64,000 nt of DNA from Palsa-506 sp963836355 (GCA_963836355.1 CAWIJO010000019.1:62001-126000); one strand, 5' to 3'. Positions 8,806-18,270 are shown, numbered from the stretch's first letter. The notes: generated by a model not told the origin, from the sequence alone. Numbers and translations are program-made.

Positions 8806-9222
8806 ATGGATGTTTCCTGGACGATCAAGTGCGCCTCGTTCTGGGACGTCCTGGTCCTCAAGTCCATGCTTGAGGAGCGGGGTGTCCGGGTTCATTCGCC
8901 GGATGAGGGTGTCGTGGCCCTGAGCATGGTGGTGTCTGGACCGGTGGACGGGATCAAGGCTGCAGCGGCGGAACTCGCCGGCGAGTCCCCGCGCTCCGGC
9001 CCGGTCATCATCGGGGACGAGGATCACGATAAGAACGCGGATACCGAGCAATTCGCGGCCATCGGTGACCACATCGCAGAAGAGGCAGGCCTAGCCGGGA
9101 CAGCTCAATCCGGGGGCGCCCGGCGGTGCACCGGATCCACCAGCAAGGGCAGGCAGTGCAAGCTTTCCGCCGAGCCCGGCGGTGCCTTGTGCGCCATCCA
9201 TGCCACCCAAGGGCGTGGATGA
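8806..9222 (+). CDS. Hypothetical protein with C-terminal Cys/His zinc-like motif
   Basis: A 138-residue acidic protein. The first half (DVLVLKSMLEERGVRVHSPDEG) looks like a small alpha/beta domain. The end carries RRCTGSTSKGRQCKLSAEPGG then CAIH, a C-x9-C-x10-C-x2-H arrangement matching the short metal-binding motif of DUF5763-like proteins that follows the pattern Cys-x3-Thr-Lys-x-Gly-x-x-Cys. I chose ATG 8806 because the upstream in-frame extension has Arg/Pro-rich shadow composition. Function unknown. It stands alone between two pseudogenes. Confidence 0.55.
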   Translation: MDVSWTIKCASFWDVLVLKSMLEERGVRVHSPDEGVVALSMVVSGPVDGIKAAAAELAGESPRSGPVIIGDEDHDKNADTEQFAAIGDHIAEEAGLAGTAQSGGARRCTGSTSKGRQCKLSAEPGGALCAIHATQGRG

Positions 9223-9418
9223 CCTTCAGGCGGCCGCGTGCTTTGAGTTGCCGCAGCGGCGCGGCAGGCGGGTACCCGAACAGGACACCATACAGATGGT
9301 GCCCGGTGATCGGAACGACGTAGGCGGCGAGTACCCGAATCCCGCGGGGGTCCGGACGGCGCCGGACTGCTGTTGTCCGCGCGCGGACGCGAGCCTACGG
9401 CCGGTGCCGTGGCGGAGA

Positions 9419-10396
9419 ATGGCGTGGGTCACCTGGCGGCAGCACCGGCTCGCGCTGGCCGGTGTCGTCGCGCTGTTCGGTGTGGCGGCGTCTACCTGCT
9501 GATCACTGGCCCGCAGATGCACCATGCCTATGCCGCCGTGGCCGCCTGCCGCCCGGCAGGTTCAGGTATCTGCCGACAGGTAGCCGGCAACTTCCTGAAA
9601 ACCTACGCGCCCGCCGTGGCGCCTCTCCTCGGGCTGTTGCAGGTGATCCCGGCGCTGATCGGGGCGTTCGCCGCCGCGCCGGTGCTGGCCAGGGAACTAG
9701 AAACCGCCACCTTCCGCTACGCGTGGACCCAGGGCTTCGGGCGGGCACCGTGGACCGTCGCCAAGCTGATACCGCTCGCGGTCTCGGTCATGGTCCCCGC
9801 CGGAGCTTTCAGCGTGCTCGTCTCCAGTTACGTCCAGCCGATCTTCGGCGCGGGAGACCACAACGGCCCGCTGTGTCCCACCATCTTCGACTTGCGCGGG
9901 GTCGCGCTCGCCGCCTCGACGCTGGCCGCCTTCGCGATCGGCGCCCTGGCCGCCCTCCTGACCCGGCGGGTCATCCCCGCGATGTTCGCCACCCTCGCCG
10001 CGTGGGCCGGGCTCGCCTTCGTGGCCGGATCGTTCCTGCGCGCACTACGCGGTGCCGCTGGTCACCACCAGCCCAACGTGACTCCTTCCGCGTGGGTGAT
10101 CAGCCAGACGTGGACCGGGACGGCAGGCCGGCCAGCCTGCCCATGATCAACCAGACGCTCCACGGGGTCGATATACAGTCGGTGACGCTCGGAGAATTCC
10201 AGCCTGGTCCGGCAACCCCGGCCAATATCGACCCCGTGCACTACCTCATCCAGCACGGCTACACGCTGCTGACAACCTGCCAGCCCGCCAGCCGGTTCTG
10301 GCCGTTCCAGTGGATCGAGGGCGGCTGGCTGCTCGCGCTCTCCCTGCTGCTCCTCGCCACGACCCTCTGGCTAAGGTCCGCCGGCGCGCGGCCTGA
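9419..10396 (+). pseudogene. ABC-2-type transporter permease, three frameshifts
   Basis: ATG 9419 opens a protein starting WVTWRQHRLALAGVVALFGV, typical of a family of actinobacterial ABC-2-like permeases. The frame is lost near 9488 and continues in the next frame (YLLITGPQMHHAYAAVAACRPAG; ARELETATFRYAWTQGF). A second shift lies between about 10040 and 10125, after which INQTLHGVDIQSVTLGEF and FWPFQWIEGGWLLALSLLL are readable. A third near 10375 restores the expected Arg-rich end VRRRAA and stop at 10394-10396. Each break equals one missing base. The remaining protein covers all six spans of the family, so the gene was full length before the shifts. Confidence 0.85.
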
Positions 10397-10586
10397 AACA
10401 CCGACCACATCAGCAGCCCACGCAGCCTGGCACTCGGCGGCCCGGGCGCCGAGTCCAGCTCCGACGTGGGGCGCAGCAAGGTCAGCCCGAGGACAAGACG
10501 GATCGGACGGCCTCGATGGTCCGTGAGCCTGCTCTTTATCCGCAGGTTCGGCGACCGATTCATCTGGAGCGTCGTAGCCTCTGAAT

Positions 10587-10620
10587 CGTGAATCTTGGTC
10601 AGATCGTTCGTGGATTCACG
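10587..10620. promoter_or_regulatory. Inverted repeat, possible operator or hairpin
   Basis: CGTGAATC (10587-10594) and GATTCACG (10613-10620) form a perfect 8-bp inverted repeat around 18 nt, in the 286-nt gap between the permease pseudogene and the next open frame. It could be an operator for the downstream gene or a weak terminator. There is no T-run. Confidence 0.35.
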
Positions 10621-10682
10621 CTCGCCATGGAAATCGCCGGGATGGCTGGCCTGGTGGGCATGACAGCAAGACGGCAGGGGAG

Positions 10683-11210
10683 ATGATGGACATGGATGTA
10701 GCTGGCATGTGGCGTCGCATGCGCGCCGGTCCCGCCGATGCCCCGCGCCCTGGTGCGCAGCAGGAGACGGCAGGGGCGGGAATCACGATCAGCGTCACGC
10801 AGCAGTGCCAGGTCGCGCTGCCGCTGCAGAGCCTTTCCCCAGACGAGGTCACCGTGACCGTCACCTCGCACCGTCCCGGCGTGGCCGCCCAGGTAACCAT
10901 TGGCGCCAATCTCAATAGCCCGGACGGCAGCTACCAGGGCCCCACGACAACGGTCGGGCATGGACAGTTCACCGCCACCAACTCGCACGTCCATGCCGGT
11001 TTCGTCGTCCTGCCCGCCGCTGGGTGGCCGGTCCTCGGCGTCGGCGCCGAGGCCGTGTGGGCGGACGGGGCGCCACGCAGCGGTGCCCTGACCTACTGGC
11101 AGCTTGAATGCGACCCTTTGGTGTGGTGGCAGTGGGTGATCCGGATTACGGCCGTGCTGACCCGCCCGTTCTCGGCTAGAACCAGCCGGATACCGCCTCG
11201 CAGCACATGA
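10683..11210 (+). CDS. Hypothetical protein, beta-rich
   Basis: A 175-residue open frame with strong G/C third-position bias in this frame only, which supports coding. It has alternating beta-like stretches (VTVTVTSHRPG, QVTIGANLNSPDG) and a Trp-rich end. No signal peptide, known motif or domain is recognised. The basic last 18 residues look like read-through and may follow a further frameshift, since the upstream neighbour is frameshifted. Confidence 0.45.
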   Translation: MMDMDVAGMWRRMRAGPADAPRPGAQQETAGAGITISVTQQCQVALPLQSLSPDEVTVTVTSHRPGVAAQVTIGANLNSPDGSYQGPTTTVGHGQFTATNSHVHAGFVVLPAAGWPVLGVGAEAVWADGAPRSGALTYWQLECDPLVWWQWVIRITAVLTRPFSARTSRIPPRST

Positions 11211-11414
11211 AAGCCCACGGCATAAAGCCCTGAGCCGCCGGCCTCATTAAGTACACGCATCTCGCGATAGCCATTTTGCTCAGGAATGAGAGCCCGATAA
11301 CGGAAGCTTCGAACGTCTAACGCCAGAACTACGCTGCCATCGAGGCCCGGCCTTCGGCACCAGAGCGCATAGCACGAGCTCGGCTCCAGACATCATTACT
11401 GGCTGGGGCATTTG

Positions 11415-12275
11415 TTACACCATGCATTCCAAATATGGCAGTACGGTCTTGCCAGCAGTTTTCTTCCGTGGCGGCTTTGAGACGATTATTATGTATTCAT
11501 GTACATTTTTAAACAGGAAGTTCGGAGGATAGGGATAACTTCCAAAGATTGGTCGCTGCGAATTCGCTGAGCCCCACCGTCCTCCGGTGCCATCCTTTGA
11601 CCAGATGATCTCGTTCACCAGGACGAAGCCGAGATCGCGGAGTACCAGCACGATGTCACTGGCCAGGGGGAAGGTCAGCAATCCATGCTCGGTATGCTGG
11701 TTGACGTTAGCCGTGACCACGGCCAGCTTCCGGCCAGGTAGCAGAGTCCGGAAAGCCTCGGCGAAGGCAGGGCGAAGGCTATCTATAAATGATAGGTAGC
11801 CCGCCTGATTTCCAAGGTTGGCTGAGTTAATTCCGTAGTCGGCCTTGTTCCAGTACGGTGGCGAAGTAACAACGAGGCCTACCGAGTTATCCTTGATACT
11901 CGACAAATCGCGCGCGTCCCCAAGGCGAACGTCAACTAGTTCGCCGTGACCGTTTAGCTTTGCACACTCAGTGATCATGTGACGTGTATAAAGCTCATTC
12001 TGATCAAGGCAGATAGAATAACGGCCTAGTTCAGCCGCTACGAAACCTGTGGTGCCTACGCCTGCGAACGGATCGAGGACAGTCTCGCCGTAGAAGCTGA
12101 ACAGCTTGATAAGACGCCTGGGTATCTCGCTCGGGAATACAGCAGGATGCACTGCGTCTGTCGTGTTTGCAATATGCCAAACCGTCTTGGTGTATTCCCT
12201 CCATTCCTCCTTAGTAAGCTTGCTCTTCTCTCGTTGTTCTCTCGCCACTTCCAGGTCACTGGAACTAACTACCAC
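11415..12275 (-). CDS. DNA methyltransferase, TSPPYW (N4-cytosine type)
   Basis: A 286-residue methyltransferase. The SAM-binding motif DPFAGVGTTG is at residues 67-76 and the catalytic TSPPYW at 137-142, preceded by a motif-X-like helix (HPAVFPSEIPRRLI). The order X-I-IV is that of gamma-type enzymes, though the motif I spelling is like beta-class. (S/T)PPY in motif IV usually marks N4-cytosine methylation; N6-adenine is possible. The GTG start overlaps the upstream methyltransferase stop by 7 nt, so the two are coupled. Its DNA has clearly lower GC than the surroundings, suggesting transfer. No restriction endonuclease lies downstream. Confidence 0.88.
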   Translation of the reverse strand: MVVSSSDLEVAREQREKSKLTKEEWREYTKTVWHIANTTDAVHPAVFPSEIPRRLIKLFSFYGETVLDPFAGVGTTGFVAAELGRYSICLDQNELYTRHMITECAKLNGHGELVDVRLGDARDLSSIKDNSVGLVVTSPPYWNKADYGINSANLGNQAGYLSFIDSLRPAFAEAFRTLLPGRKLAVVTANVNQHTEHGLLTFPLASDIVLVLRDLGFVLVNEIIWSKDGTGGRWGSANSQRPIFGSYPYPPNFLFKNVHEYIIIVSKPPRKKTAGKTVLPYLECMV

Positions 12276-14329
12276 GGCGATGCTCCTGTCCGCTCACGTT
12301 GGCGGCCGACAGCAGCGAGGCTGTGGGCCCACTCCCGGAGGCTAAAGGGAGGGTCTGACAACCCGATTAAGCCGAGGAGACGCTGGTCGACCTCATCGAT
12401 CAGGAGTCTGCTAGCCGAGTTGGGCGGAAATGCAACCGTCGTACGCCCGCGGTTCCGGCTGAGCAGAGGCTGGCGTGAGACAGCAGCCCAAATCTCGTTA
12501 CCGAGCTTTGCGAAGGGTTGGAGTTCGTTGGCATTGCCTGGAGGCGGTGCCGGAACGAGGCGCGGCAGCCACTGGCCTAGGTGGAAGCCGTCGCCGAAAA
12601 CTCGCCACAGCCAGAGTGCCAGGCGGCTGCTAAGGATCGCATAGGCCGCGTCAGCCGCTATGCCGTCCGCGAACCTCAGTTCAAGGAACGGGTGAAGTGA
12701 GTCGTGACCAGCTGCTCTCGCGTCCGCGGACCGCCTGATGACATTGAGCCAGTTGTATGCGGTAGGGGCCAGCAGGACGTGCAGATGGTCACGGCCGTCC
12801 CCTGCGGGAGGTCTTGAGCTGACCGAAGTTATCAGGTCGCTCAGCGAGGATCCCGTGTGTCGAAGCGCCTGCAACTGCTGCCACTCGGCAGCAGAACCTA
12901 GCTTGGGGGGGAGGGCGGCCTGAAATTCCGCTGCGGGCACCCTGACAGCTTGTCCTCGCACGAGAGCCGACCGGCGGTTGCGACTCGTGATGCGCCGGAG
13001 CGGGCCGATGCGGATACCGGCCGGCCGAGTCTTGTCGAGGAAGATTACCGAACATCGGGTCTTGACGTCGTCGCCGAACAGGCCATCTGGCGCACGGTCA
13101 TATGACAGAACTTCAAGTTCTCCCCCGGCGGCTCCGAGGCTACCTCTGCATCGGCGTATGCTTGCCACGCTACTAGTGACAATGCTAGCCGGAACGACCG
13201 CAGCCATCCGCCCAGCCGCTGGGATAAGGCTAACGCCCTGCTCAAGAAATAGCGCAAAGATGTTCCGCGGAAGGGGCATGCCCCACCGCCGGGCCAGCAG
13301 CGCGGTACGCTCCAACAGCGGTGCTGCGTATGGCGGATTCTGAACTACCGCTTCGGGGCCAGTCAAAAGTTCCGGCAGGGCATCACCCAGCGACCATAGG
13401 CTAGCCTGACCAAGCCCGCCGGTGATTGGCGCCGATGTCCCCACGTCTCCGGCGGAGAGGTTTTGGCGAGTTTTCATTAGATCGGACAGCCTAGTCCGCG
13501 AGCCGCAAGCTACGTTCTCCAGACGGCGGATAGTCAGCGCATCGCCGGTCACGAGGTTCAGCCGGTGAAGTTGCCACGAGGCCCAGAAAGACGGTCCATT
13601 CCGGACTGTTGCGGTCAACGTAAAAGCCGCTAGCTCGGCTGCTAGCGGGTCGATGTCGATGCCAAAGACACGAGAAGCAGGATAAAGCTTGAGGATTGAG
13701 CGCAGAAACACGCCGGTGCCCGCTGCCGGATCGAGCCATGTCCCCGGCTCGCGGTCGCCGGCGAGGCCACCGACCATGAAGCTAGCGACGTCTCCGGGGG
13801 TGAAGTAGACACCGCCAGCCTTTCGCTGGCGGCGTTCTCCGTGAACCTGGCTGCCTCTTAGAACGTCGCGCCGCGTCGCCGGAGCTATCGGATCAAGCAG
13901 ATACGGGAGCAGTGCCATGGCCAAAGCCGGATCCGGCCACTCGGATTCATGCCAGCCGATATAAATGGCGGGAACAGAGATCCGGTCAGCTAGCGGTAGC
14001 TCATTGATCCACCACCGGTGCACGTCGGCGACCGAGGCAGTTGCAGGTATCTGTCCGGCCGCATAGCCAACCAGCCACTCGCCAAGCAGGCAGCGCGCAG
14101 CCCGCCCGGCTAGACGTCGCGGATCAGCCGGCAGACTGAATCCGAGTCCGTCGGCCCGCGGGCCCCATAGCGCCGAGAAATCCTCAGCACCTACCACAAG
14201 CTCATCGGCCAGCCGGATGACAACCTCGCGCAACGCCGCAGCATACCGCTCTACCAGCGTCATCAGAGGCTGGCCTGACCTGGGTGACGACGCCGCTACC
14301 CACCCTGACGGAAGCTCAGCCTGAGACAC
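12269..14329 (-). CDS. N6-adenine DNA methyltransferase, Eco57I/TaqI-like with specificity region
   Basis: A 686-residue enzyme. An N-terminal helical region is followed by GVYFTP near residue 173, SAM motif I LDPAAGTG at 199-206, acidic motif II (GIDIDP) near 224 and the catalytic QNPPY at 330-334. The C-terminal 250 residues probably recognise DNA (LELRFADGIAADAAYAILSSRLALWLWR), as in TaqI-type and type IIG modification proteins. It is too short for a fused nuclease and shows no PD-(D/E)XK motif that I can see. It is the first gene of a two-methyltransferase operon and shares the lower GC of its partner. Confidence 0.88.
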   Translation of the reverse strand: MSQAELPSGWVAASSPRSGQPLMTLVERYAAALREVVIRLADELVVGAEDFSALWGPRADGLGFSLPADPRRLAGRAARCLLGEWLVGYAAGQIPATASVADVHRWWINELPLADRISVPAIYIGWHESEWPDPALAMALLPYLLDPIAPATRRDVLRGSQVHGERRQRKAGGVYFTPGDVASFMVGGLAGDREPGTWLDPAAGTGVFLRSILKLYPASRVFGIDIDPLAAELAAFTLTATVRNGPSFWASWQLHRLNLVTGDALTIRRLENVACGSRTRLSDLMKTRQNLSAGDVGTSAPITGGLGQASLWSLGDALPELLTGPEAVVQNPPYAAPLLERTALLARRWGMPLPRNIFALFLEQGVSLIPAAGRMAAVVPASIVTSSVASIRRCRGSLGAAGGELEVLSYDRAPDGLFGDDVKTRCSVIFLDKTRPAGIRIGPLRRITSRNRRSALVRGQAVRVPAAEFQAALPPKLGSAAEWQQLQALRHTGSSLSDLITSVSSRPPAGDGRDHLHVLLAPTAYNWLNVIRRSADARAAGHDSLHPFLELRFADGIAADAAYAILSSRLALWLWRVFGDGFHLGQWLPRLVPAPPPGNANELQPFAKLGNEIWAAVSRQPLLSRNRGRTTVAFPPNSASRLLIDEVDQRLLGLIGLSDPPFSLREWAHSLAAVGRQRERTGASPW

Positions 14330-14887
14330 CTCCCCACCCTAACAAGATCGAATGCCCAGGAAGCAGACCTCAGACTCCTTACCTGCCCCGTGTCGCAGCC
14401 GCACGCCAACCGATCTTTTCTGGTTGGCTACCGAAATGGCGGACAGGGCTCTCTCGACGAATCTCTACACCTGGGCCCAGACCCAGCAAGGCTTCTTTGG
14501 GTACCCGGTCACCGCGGCAGAAGCCGACCTCGCACAATCCGAGGCACGTCGCCAGAGTAGTAACTGGCGGCATCGACTGGGCTGCTACGTTTGCGCATGC
14601 GGTCCGGCGGAAACGTCCTAGATCGCGGATTTGTGACGCGGCCAGCAGCTCGCCTGTTCGATGTAACTGAGAATCGGGTTTTGTCACGTTGGCAGAGCTA
14701 GCTCGTTTGTCCAATCTGGCAGCGAGACTGGCTGCTGTTCGAGCTAGCCGTACTCCTTCGGCTAGAGCGCAAATTTGCTTCCTGCGCGCATCGAGATCGT
14801 GTTAGGTTTCTCAGTACCGCTGGCAAGGCTTTTGCGAGCTTCTTGGCTACATACGCGACCGGCCAGGTCTGTTCGATCGAGTCCGCC
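14330..14887. other. Intergenic stretch upstream of the methyltransferase pair
   Basis: About 560 nt containing the presumed promoter of the methyltransferase operon. Open frames occur on both strands (plus 14352-14621, minus 14379-14714), but they overlap each other and neither resembles a known protein. A small nuclease or regulator gene cannot be excluded. Confidence 0.4.
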
Positions 14888-15745
14888 CTATTCCCAGTCC
14901 GCGGCCGCCGCGATAGTGCCTCGACTCGCTGGCGCCTGGCCCGGGCCGCGGTCGTCGGCGAGCAGCGTCGCGAGGCCGCGGGTTAGCCCGGTGCGGCCTG
15001 CGAGCGAGCGGATGGCAAGGAGGGTCCCGGCAACGTAGGGCGCCGGGGTACCGCCGGCATCGTGCCGGATGACCAGGCGCTCGTCGGCCTGCGCGAAGAC
15101 GATCTCCGTGGAGACGGCAAAGCTGGGCAGCCGGAGCGAGTGCACCTGGGTACCGGCCACGGTTGCCCCGCGCGCGGCGACCTGCCCGCCAGTCGCATCG
15201 ACAGGCACTTCGATGACCGGCTGCCTGACGTCCGCGAGGAGCTCAGCCAGCTCCATGGCGGTGCCGCTGGGGGCATCGCGCTTACCCGCCGCTGAGTAGT
15301 CGATGATCTCCCAGTGCGGCAGGTGCCTGGCCGCGAGCAGCGCGGCGGCCTGGACCATCGCTGCGGTGACGGAGAAGTTGCCCGAGGCGATCACCGGAAC
15401 GTTCTTGTCCCTGGCCAGGCTGTCGATGTCAGCGAAATCCGCAGCGGTAAGCCCCGAAGAACCGATCACGACGGCAACGCCCCTGGACAGCGCAGCCAGG
15501 ACGTTGCCGCGCACCGCCTGGTGGGAGGTGAAGTCGACAAGGACATCGACGCTATCGAGTGCTTCGGCGACGGCGCCATGCACAGCGACGCCGATCGGCT
15601 CGCCTCCCAGGGCCGTGCCCAGATCAAGTCCCGCGGCGGAACGGGACACCGCGGCGCCGAGCCTTAGGCCGTCTGCCCCGAGCACCGCGTGCGCGACGGC
15701 CCGGCCGGTCCAGCCGGTCGCGCCGGCGACACACACGCTGATCAT
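14888..15745 (-). CDS. DapB-family (dihydrodipicolinate reductase-like) protein lacking catalytic His
   Basis: A 285-residue NAD(P)-binding reductase. The nucleotide loop GATGWTGRAV is at residues 8-17, then DFTSHQAV near 71, SGNFSV near 121 and the substrate loop at 147-163 ending KRDAPSGTA. Canonical DapB has a His-His pair in this loop (E. coli His159/His160) before the conserved Lys; here those positions read Tyr-Ser-Ala-Ala, with Lys155 and DAPSGTA kept. It is probably a paralogue acting on another substrate, with the true dapB elsewhere, though residual activity is possible. It stands alone beside island DNA. Confidence 0.75.
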   Translation of the reverse strand: MISVCVAGATGWTGRAVAHAVLGADGLRLGAAVSRSAAGLDLGTALGGEPIGVAVHGAVAEALDSVDVLVDFTSHQAVRGNVLAALSRGVAVVIGSSGLTAADFADIDSLARDKNVPVIASGNFSVTAAMVQAAALLAARHLPHWEIIDYSAAGKRDAPSGTAMELAELLADVRQPVIEVPVDATGGQVAARGATVAGTQVHSLRLPSFAVSTEIVFAQADERLVIRHDAGGTPAPYVAGTLLAIRSLAGRTGLTRGLATLLADDRGPGQAPASRGTIAAAADWE

Positions 15746-15779
15746 CTGAGTTCCTCCCCGGAAGCGACATCAGGCTACA

Positions 15780-16057
15780 GCTCACGCCGCCCCGCCATCG
15801 GCGTGCCCGACCAGGCGGCGATGCATCGGCTTGCCGCCCGGCTGGACGCACTCGGTCAGGCTCACTCCGGAATGCACCGGGCCAGCTTCGGCTGGATCCT
15901 GCCCGAGGTGCCCGACCCCGACGGACACCCGATCCGCTTCTACACCATCGAGCACCACACCGATCTGCAAGCCGCCGATGTCAGCACTGTCAACGATCCC
16001 CGGGAAAGCGCCCAGCGGCGGGAACGGCGGCTGCGCGTGTCAGGGCAGCGTCCATAG
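15780..16057 (+). pseudogene. VOC/glyoxalase-family protein, C-terminal half only
   Basis: The frame reads IGVPDQAAMHRLAARLDALG, then ASFGWILPEVPDPDGHPIRF and YTIEHHTDL. This is the second half of a vicinal-oxygen-chelate domain, with the DPDGHxIRFY strand carrying the metal glutamate position nearby. The N-terminal half is missing: coding character stops about 15780, close to the divergent DapB-like start at 15745. The reading frame runs on to 16057 with an unrelated tail. It is a truncated relic. Confidence 0.7.
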
Positions 16058-16101
16058 GCGCACCGTGCCCTTAGGCGCACTACGTTGCCCGCGGGGACGG
16101 G

Positions 16102-16323
16102 CTACAGCGTGAACGTCGGATGGTGAAAGACCAGGCCAAGAGGCCAGAAAAGGACCCAGATGACGAACTGGATCCAGGCGCCGACCGAATCTCCGGTTGC
16201 CGCGGCCGTCACGGCCGGCAGCTTGCCCTGGCTCCCCGGCGGAGGCCCGACGGCGATGCCGACAAGGATGTAGCCCAGGATCAGCATGCCGATCTTGCTG
16301 AAGAGGATGCGGAGAAACCCCAC
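16102..16323 (-). CDS. Small two-span membrane protein
   Basis: A 73-residue protein with two hydrophobic segments: residues about 5-25 (ILFSKIGMLILGYILVGIAV) and about 50-66 (WIQFVIWVLFWPLGLVF), ending HHPTFTL. Similar small proteins of unknown function are common in actinomycetes. Start is GTG with a purine-rich GGTGAGG six bases upstream. It stands alone between a VOC relic and a TPR gene. Confidence 0.7.
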   Translation of the reverse strand: MGFLRILFSKIGMLILGYILVGIAVGPPPGSQGKLPAVTAAATGDSVGAWIQFVIWVLFWPLGLVFHHPTFTL

Positions 16324-16530
16324 GTCGCCTCACCTTCCTGCCGGCGATCTGGGCCAGCGCCCGGGCCGCTAACCGCGGCTGGGAGCACATCCGGACGACC
16401 CTGGACGATTTTCCCGATACTACTGGTCAAATGATCAAGAATCTGTCACCAAGAGGGCGTGTTGCCCCGACTCGCCAGCAGAATCGCCGGCGCGTCCTGT
16501 TTGACTATGCGGAGAAACATCGTGCTGCCC

Positions 16531-16574
16531 CGCGGGACGGCAGGCGCGGGACGGCAGGCGCGGGACGGGAGGGA
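16531..16574. repeat. Short tandem repeat upstream of the TPR gene
   Basis: Two and a half copies of a 14-bp unit (CGGGACGGCAGGCG) just before the GTG start of the TPR gene. The last partial copy supplies the GGGAGGG ribosome site. Boundaries are approximate. Confidence 0.6.
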
Positions 16575-16580
16575 CAGCTA

Positions 16581-18270
16581 GTGTCTGATTACTTCGACCT
16601 CGGCGGCTACGCGCGCCCAGTGACGACCGCGTCGGCGCAGGCGCGGGTCTGGTTCACCCGCGGCCTGCTGTGGGCCTATGCCTTCAACCACGAAGAGGCG
16701 GTGCGGTGCTTCGAGCGCGCTATCGCGGCCGACCAGGACTTCGCGCTCGCCTACTGGGGACTGGCATACGCGCTGGGCCCGAACTACAACAAGCCGTGGG
16801 AGGCGTTCGACCCGGTCGACCTGTCGTCGTCGGTTTCCCGCGCATTCAACGCGTCAGCGGCGGCCGCCGACCGCGCCTCCGCCGACCGCGCCTCCGCCGC
16901 GGCGGCCGTCGAGCGCGCGCTCGCGCGCGCCGTGGCCGCTCGGTACCCGGCCGCCGAGCCGGCCGGGGACTGCTCAGCCTGGAACGTAAGCTACGCCGAC
17001 GCAATGCGGACTGCGTACCTGGCACATCCGGATGACCTTGACGTGGCCGCGCTGCTCGCGGACGCGCTGATGAACCTCACCCCGTGGGCGCTCTGGGACC
17101 AGGTGACGGGCGAGCCGGCCGCCGGGTCAGCCGCCATCGAGGCCAAGGACGTGCTGGAACGGGCGCTGGCCAGCGCGGACGGCCAGCGGCACCCCGGCAT
17201 CTTGCACATGTACATCCACCTGATGGAGATGTCGGCCCGCCCCGAGGACGCGCTGTGGGCCGGTGACCTGCTGCGCGACCTGGTCCCGAGAGGCCGGCCA
17301 TCTCCGGCACATGCCGACGCACCTGGACGTGCTCTGCGGGGACTACCGGCAGGTGGTGTCATCCAACACGGCCGCGATCACCGCAGACCAGAAGTTCGTC
17401 GCGCGCCAGGGCGCGATGAACATGTACACCCTGTACCGGGCGCACAATTACCACTTCAAGATCTACGGCGCGATGTTCCTCGGCCAGGCGCAGACCGCGC
17501 TGGACACCGCGGACCAGCTCGCGGCGGCGATCCCGGCAGAGCTGCTCCGGGTGGACGTCCCGCCGATGGCAGACTGGCTGGAGGGCTTCGTGCCGATGAA
17601 GATGCACGCGCTGATCAGGTTCGGGCGCTGGCCGGACATCATCGCCGCGCCGCTGCCCGGCGACCGGGACCTGTACTGCGTGACCACGGCGATGATGCTG
17701 TACGCGAAGGGCGTAGCCTGCGCGGCCACCGGACAGATCGGCGGCGCGCTGGAGTACCGTGAGCAGTTCGCCGCTGCCGCGCGGCGGGTGCCGGAATCGC
17801 GCACGGTCTTCAATAACACCTGCAACGACATCCTCCGGGTGGCCGCTGCCATGCTGGACGGCGAACTGGAGTACCGCAGGGAAAACTACGACGCGGCTTT
17901 CGCCAGCCTCCGCCGCGCCATCGAGCTGGACGACGGACTTGCCTACGACGAGCCGTGGGCCTGGATGCAGCCTGCCCGGCACGCCTACGGCGCCCTGCTG
18001 CTGGAGCAGGGCAGGGTCGCCGAGGCCGAAGCTGTGTACCGGGCCGATCTCGGCCTCGATGACACCCTGGCCAGGGCCTGCCAGCACCCGGGCAACGTCT
18101 GGAGCCTGCACGGCTACCACGAGTGCCTGGTGCGGCAGGGCAAGGCCGAGCCGGCCCGCATCATCGAGCAGCAGCTCAACATCGCCAGCGCGCATGCCGA
18201 CGTGCCGATCAGGTCGTCGTGCTACTGCCGGCTGGCCCCGGCCGCGGACGGCAGGCCACCAGGCCGCTGA
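16581..18270 (+). pseudogene. TPR-repeat protein, one frameshift
   Basis: From GTG 16581 (ribosome site GGGAGGGAC upstream) the frame encodes an uncharacterised TPR family typical of actinomycetes: YFDLGGYARPVTTASAQA, then FNHEEAVRCFERAIAAD. Near 17293 the frame shifts (CCGAGAGGCC where CCGGAGGCC would keep frame, one extra base) and continues as HLRHMPTHLDVLCGDYRQV to the stop at 18270. The combined product would be about 560 residues, the usual family length, with helical repeats throughout. The change is either a recent mutation or a sequencing error. Function unknown. Confidence 0.8.

Noticed and set aside
11211..11414. Search for an IS end or nuclease gene beside the methyltransferase island
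   Set aside because: The 204 nt are AT-richer than average but show no inverted repeats or coding signal.
14352..14621. Plus-strand 89-codon frame upstream of the methyltransferase pair
   Set aside because: No ribosome site, mixed codon pattern and an equally long frame on the other strand.
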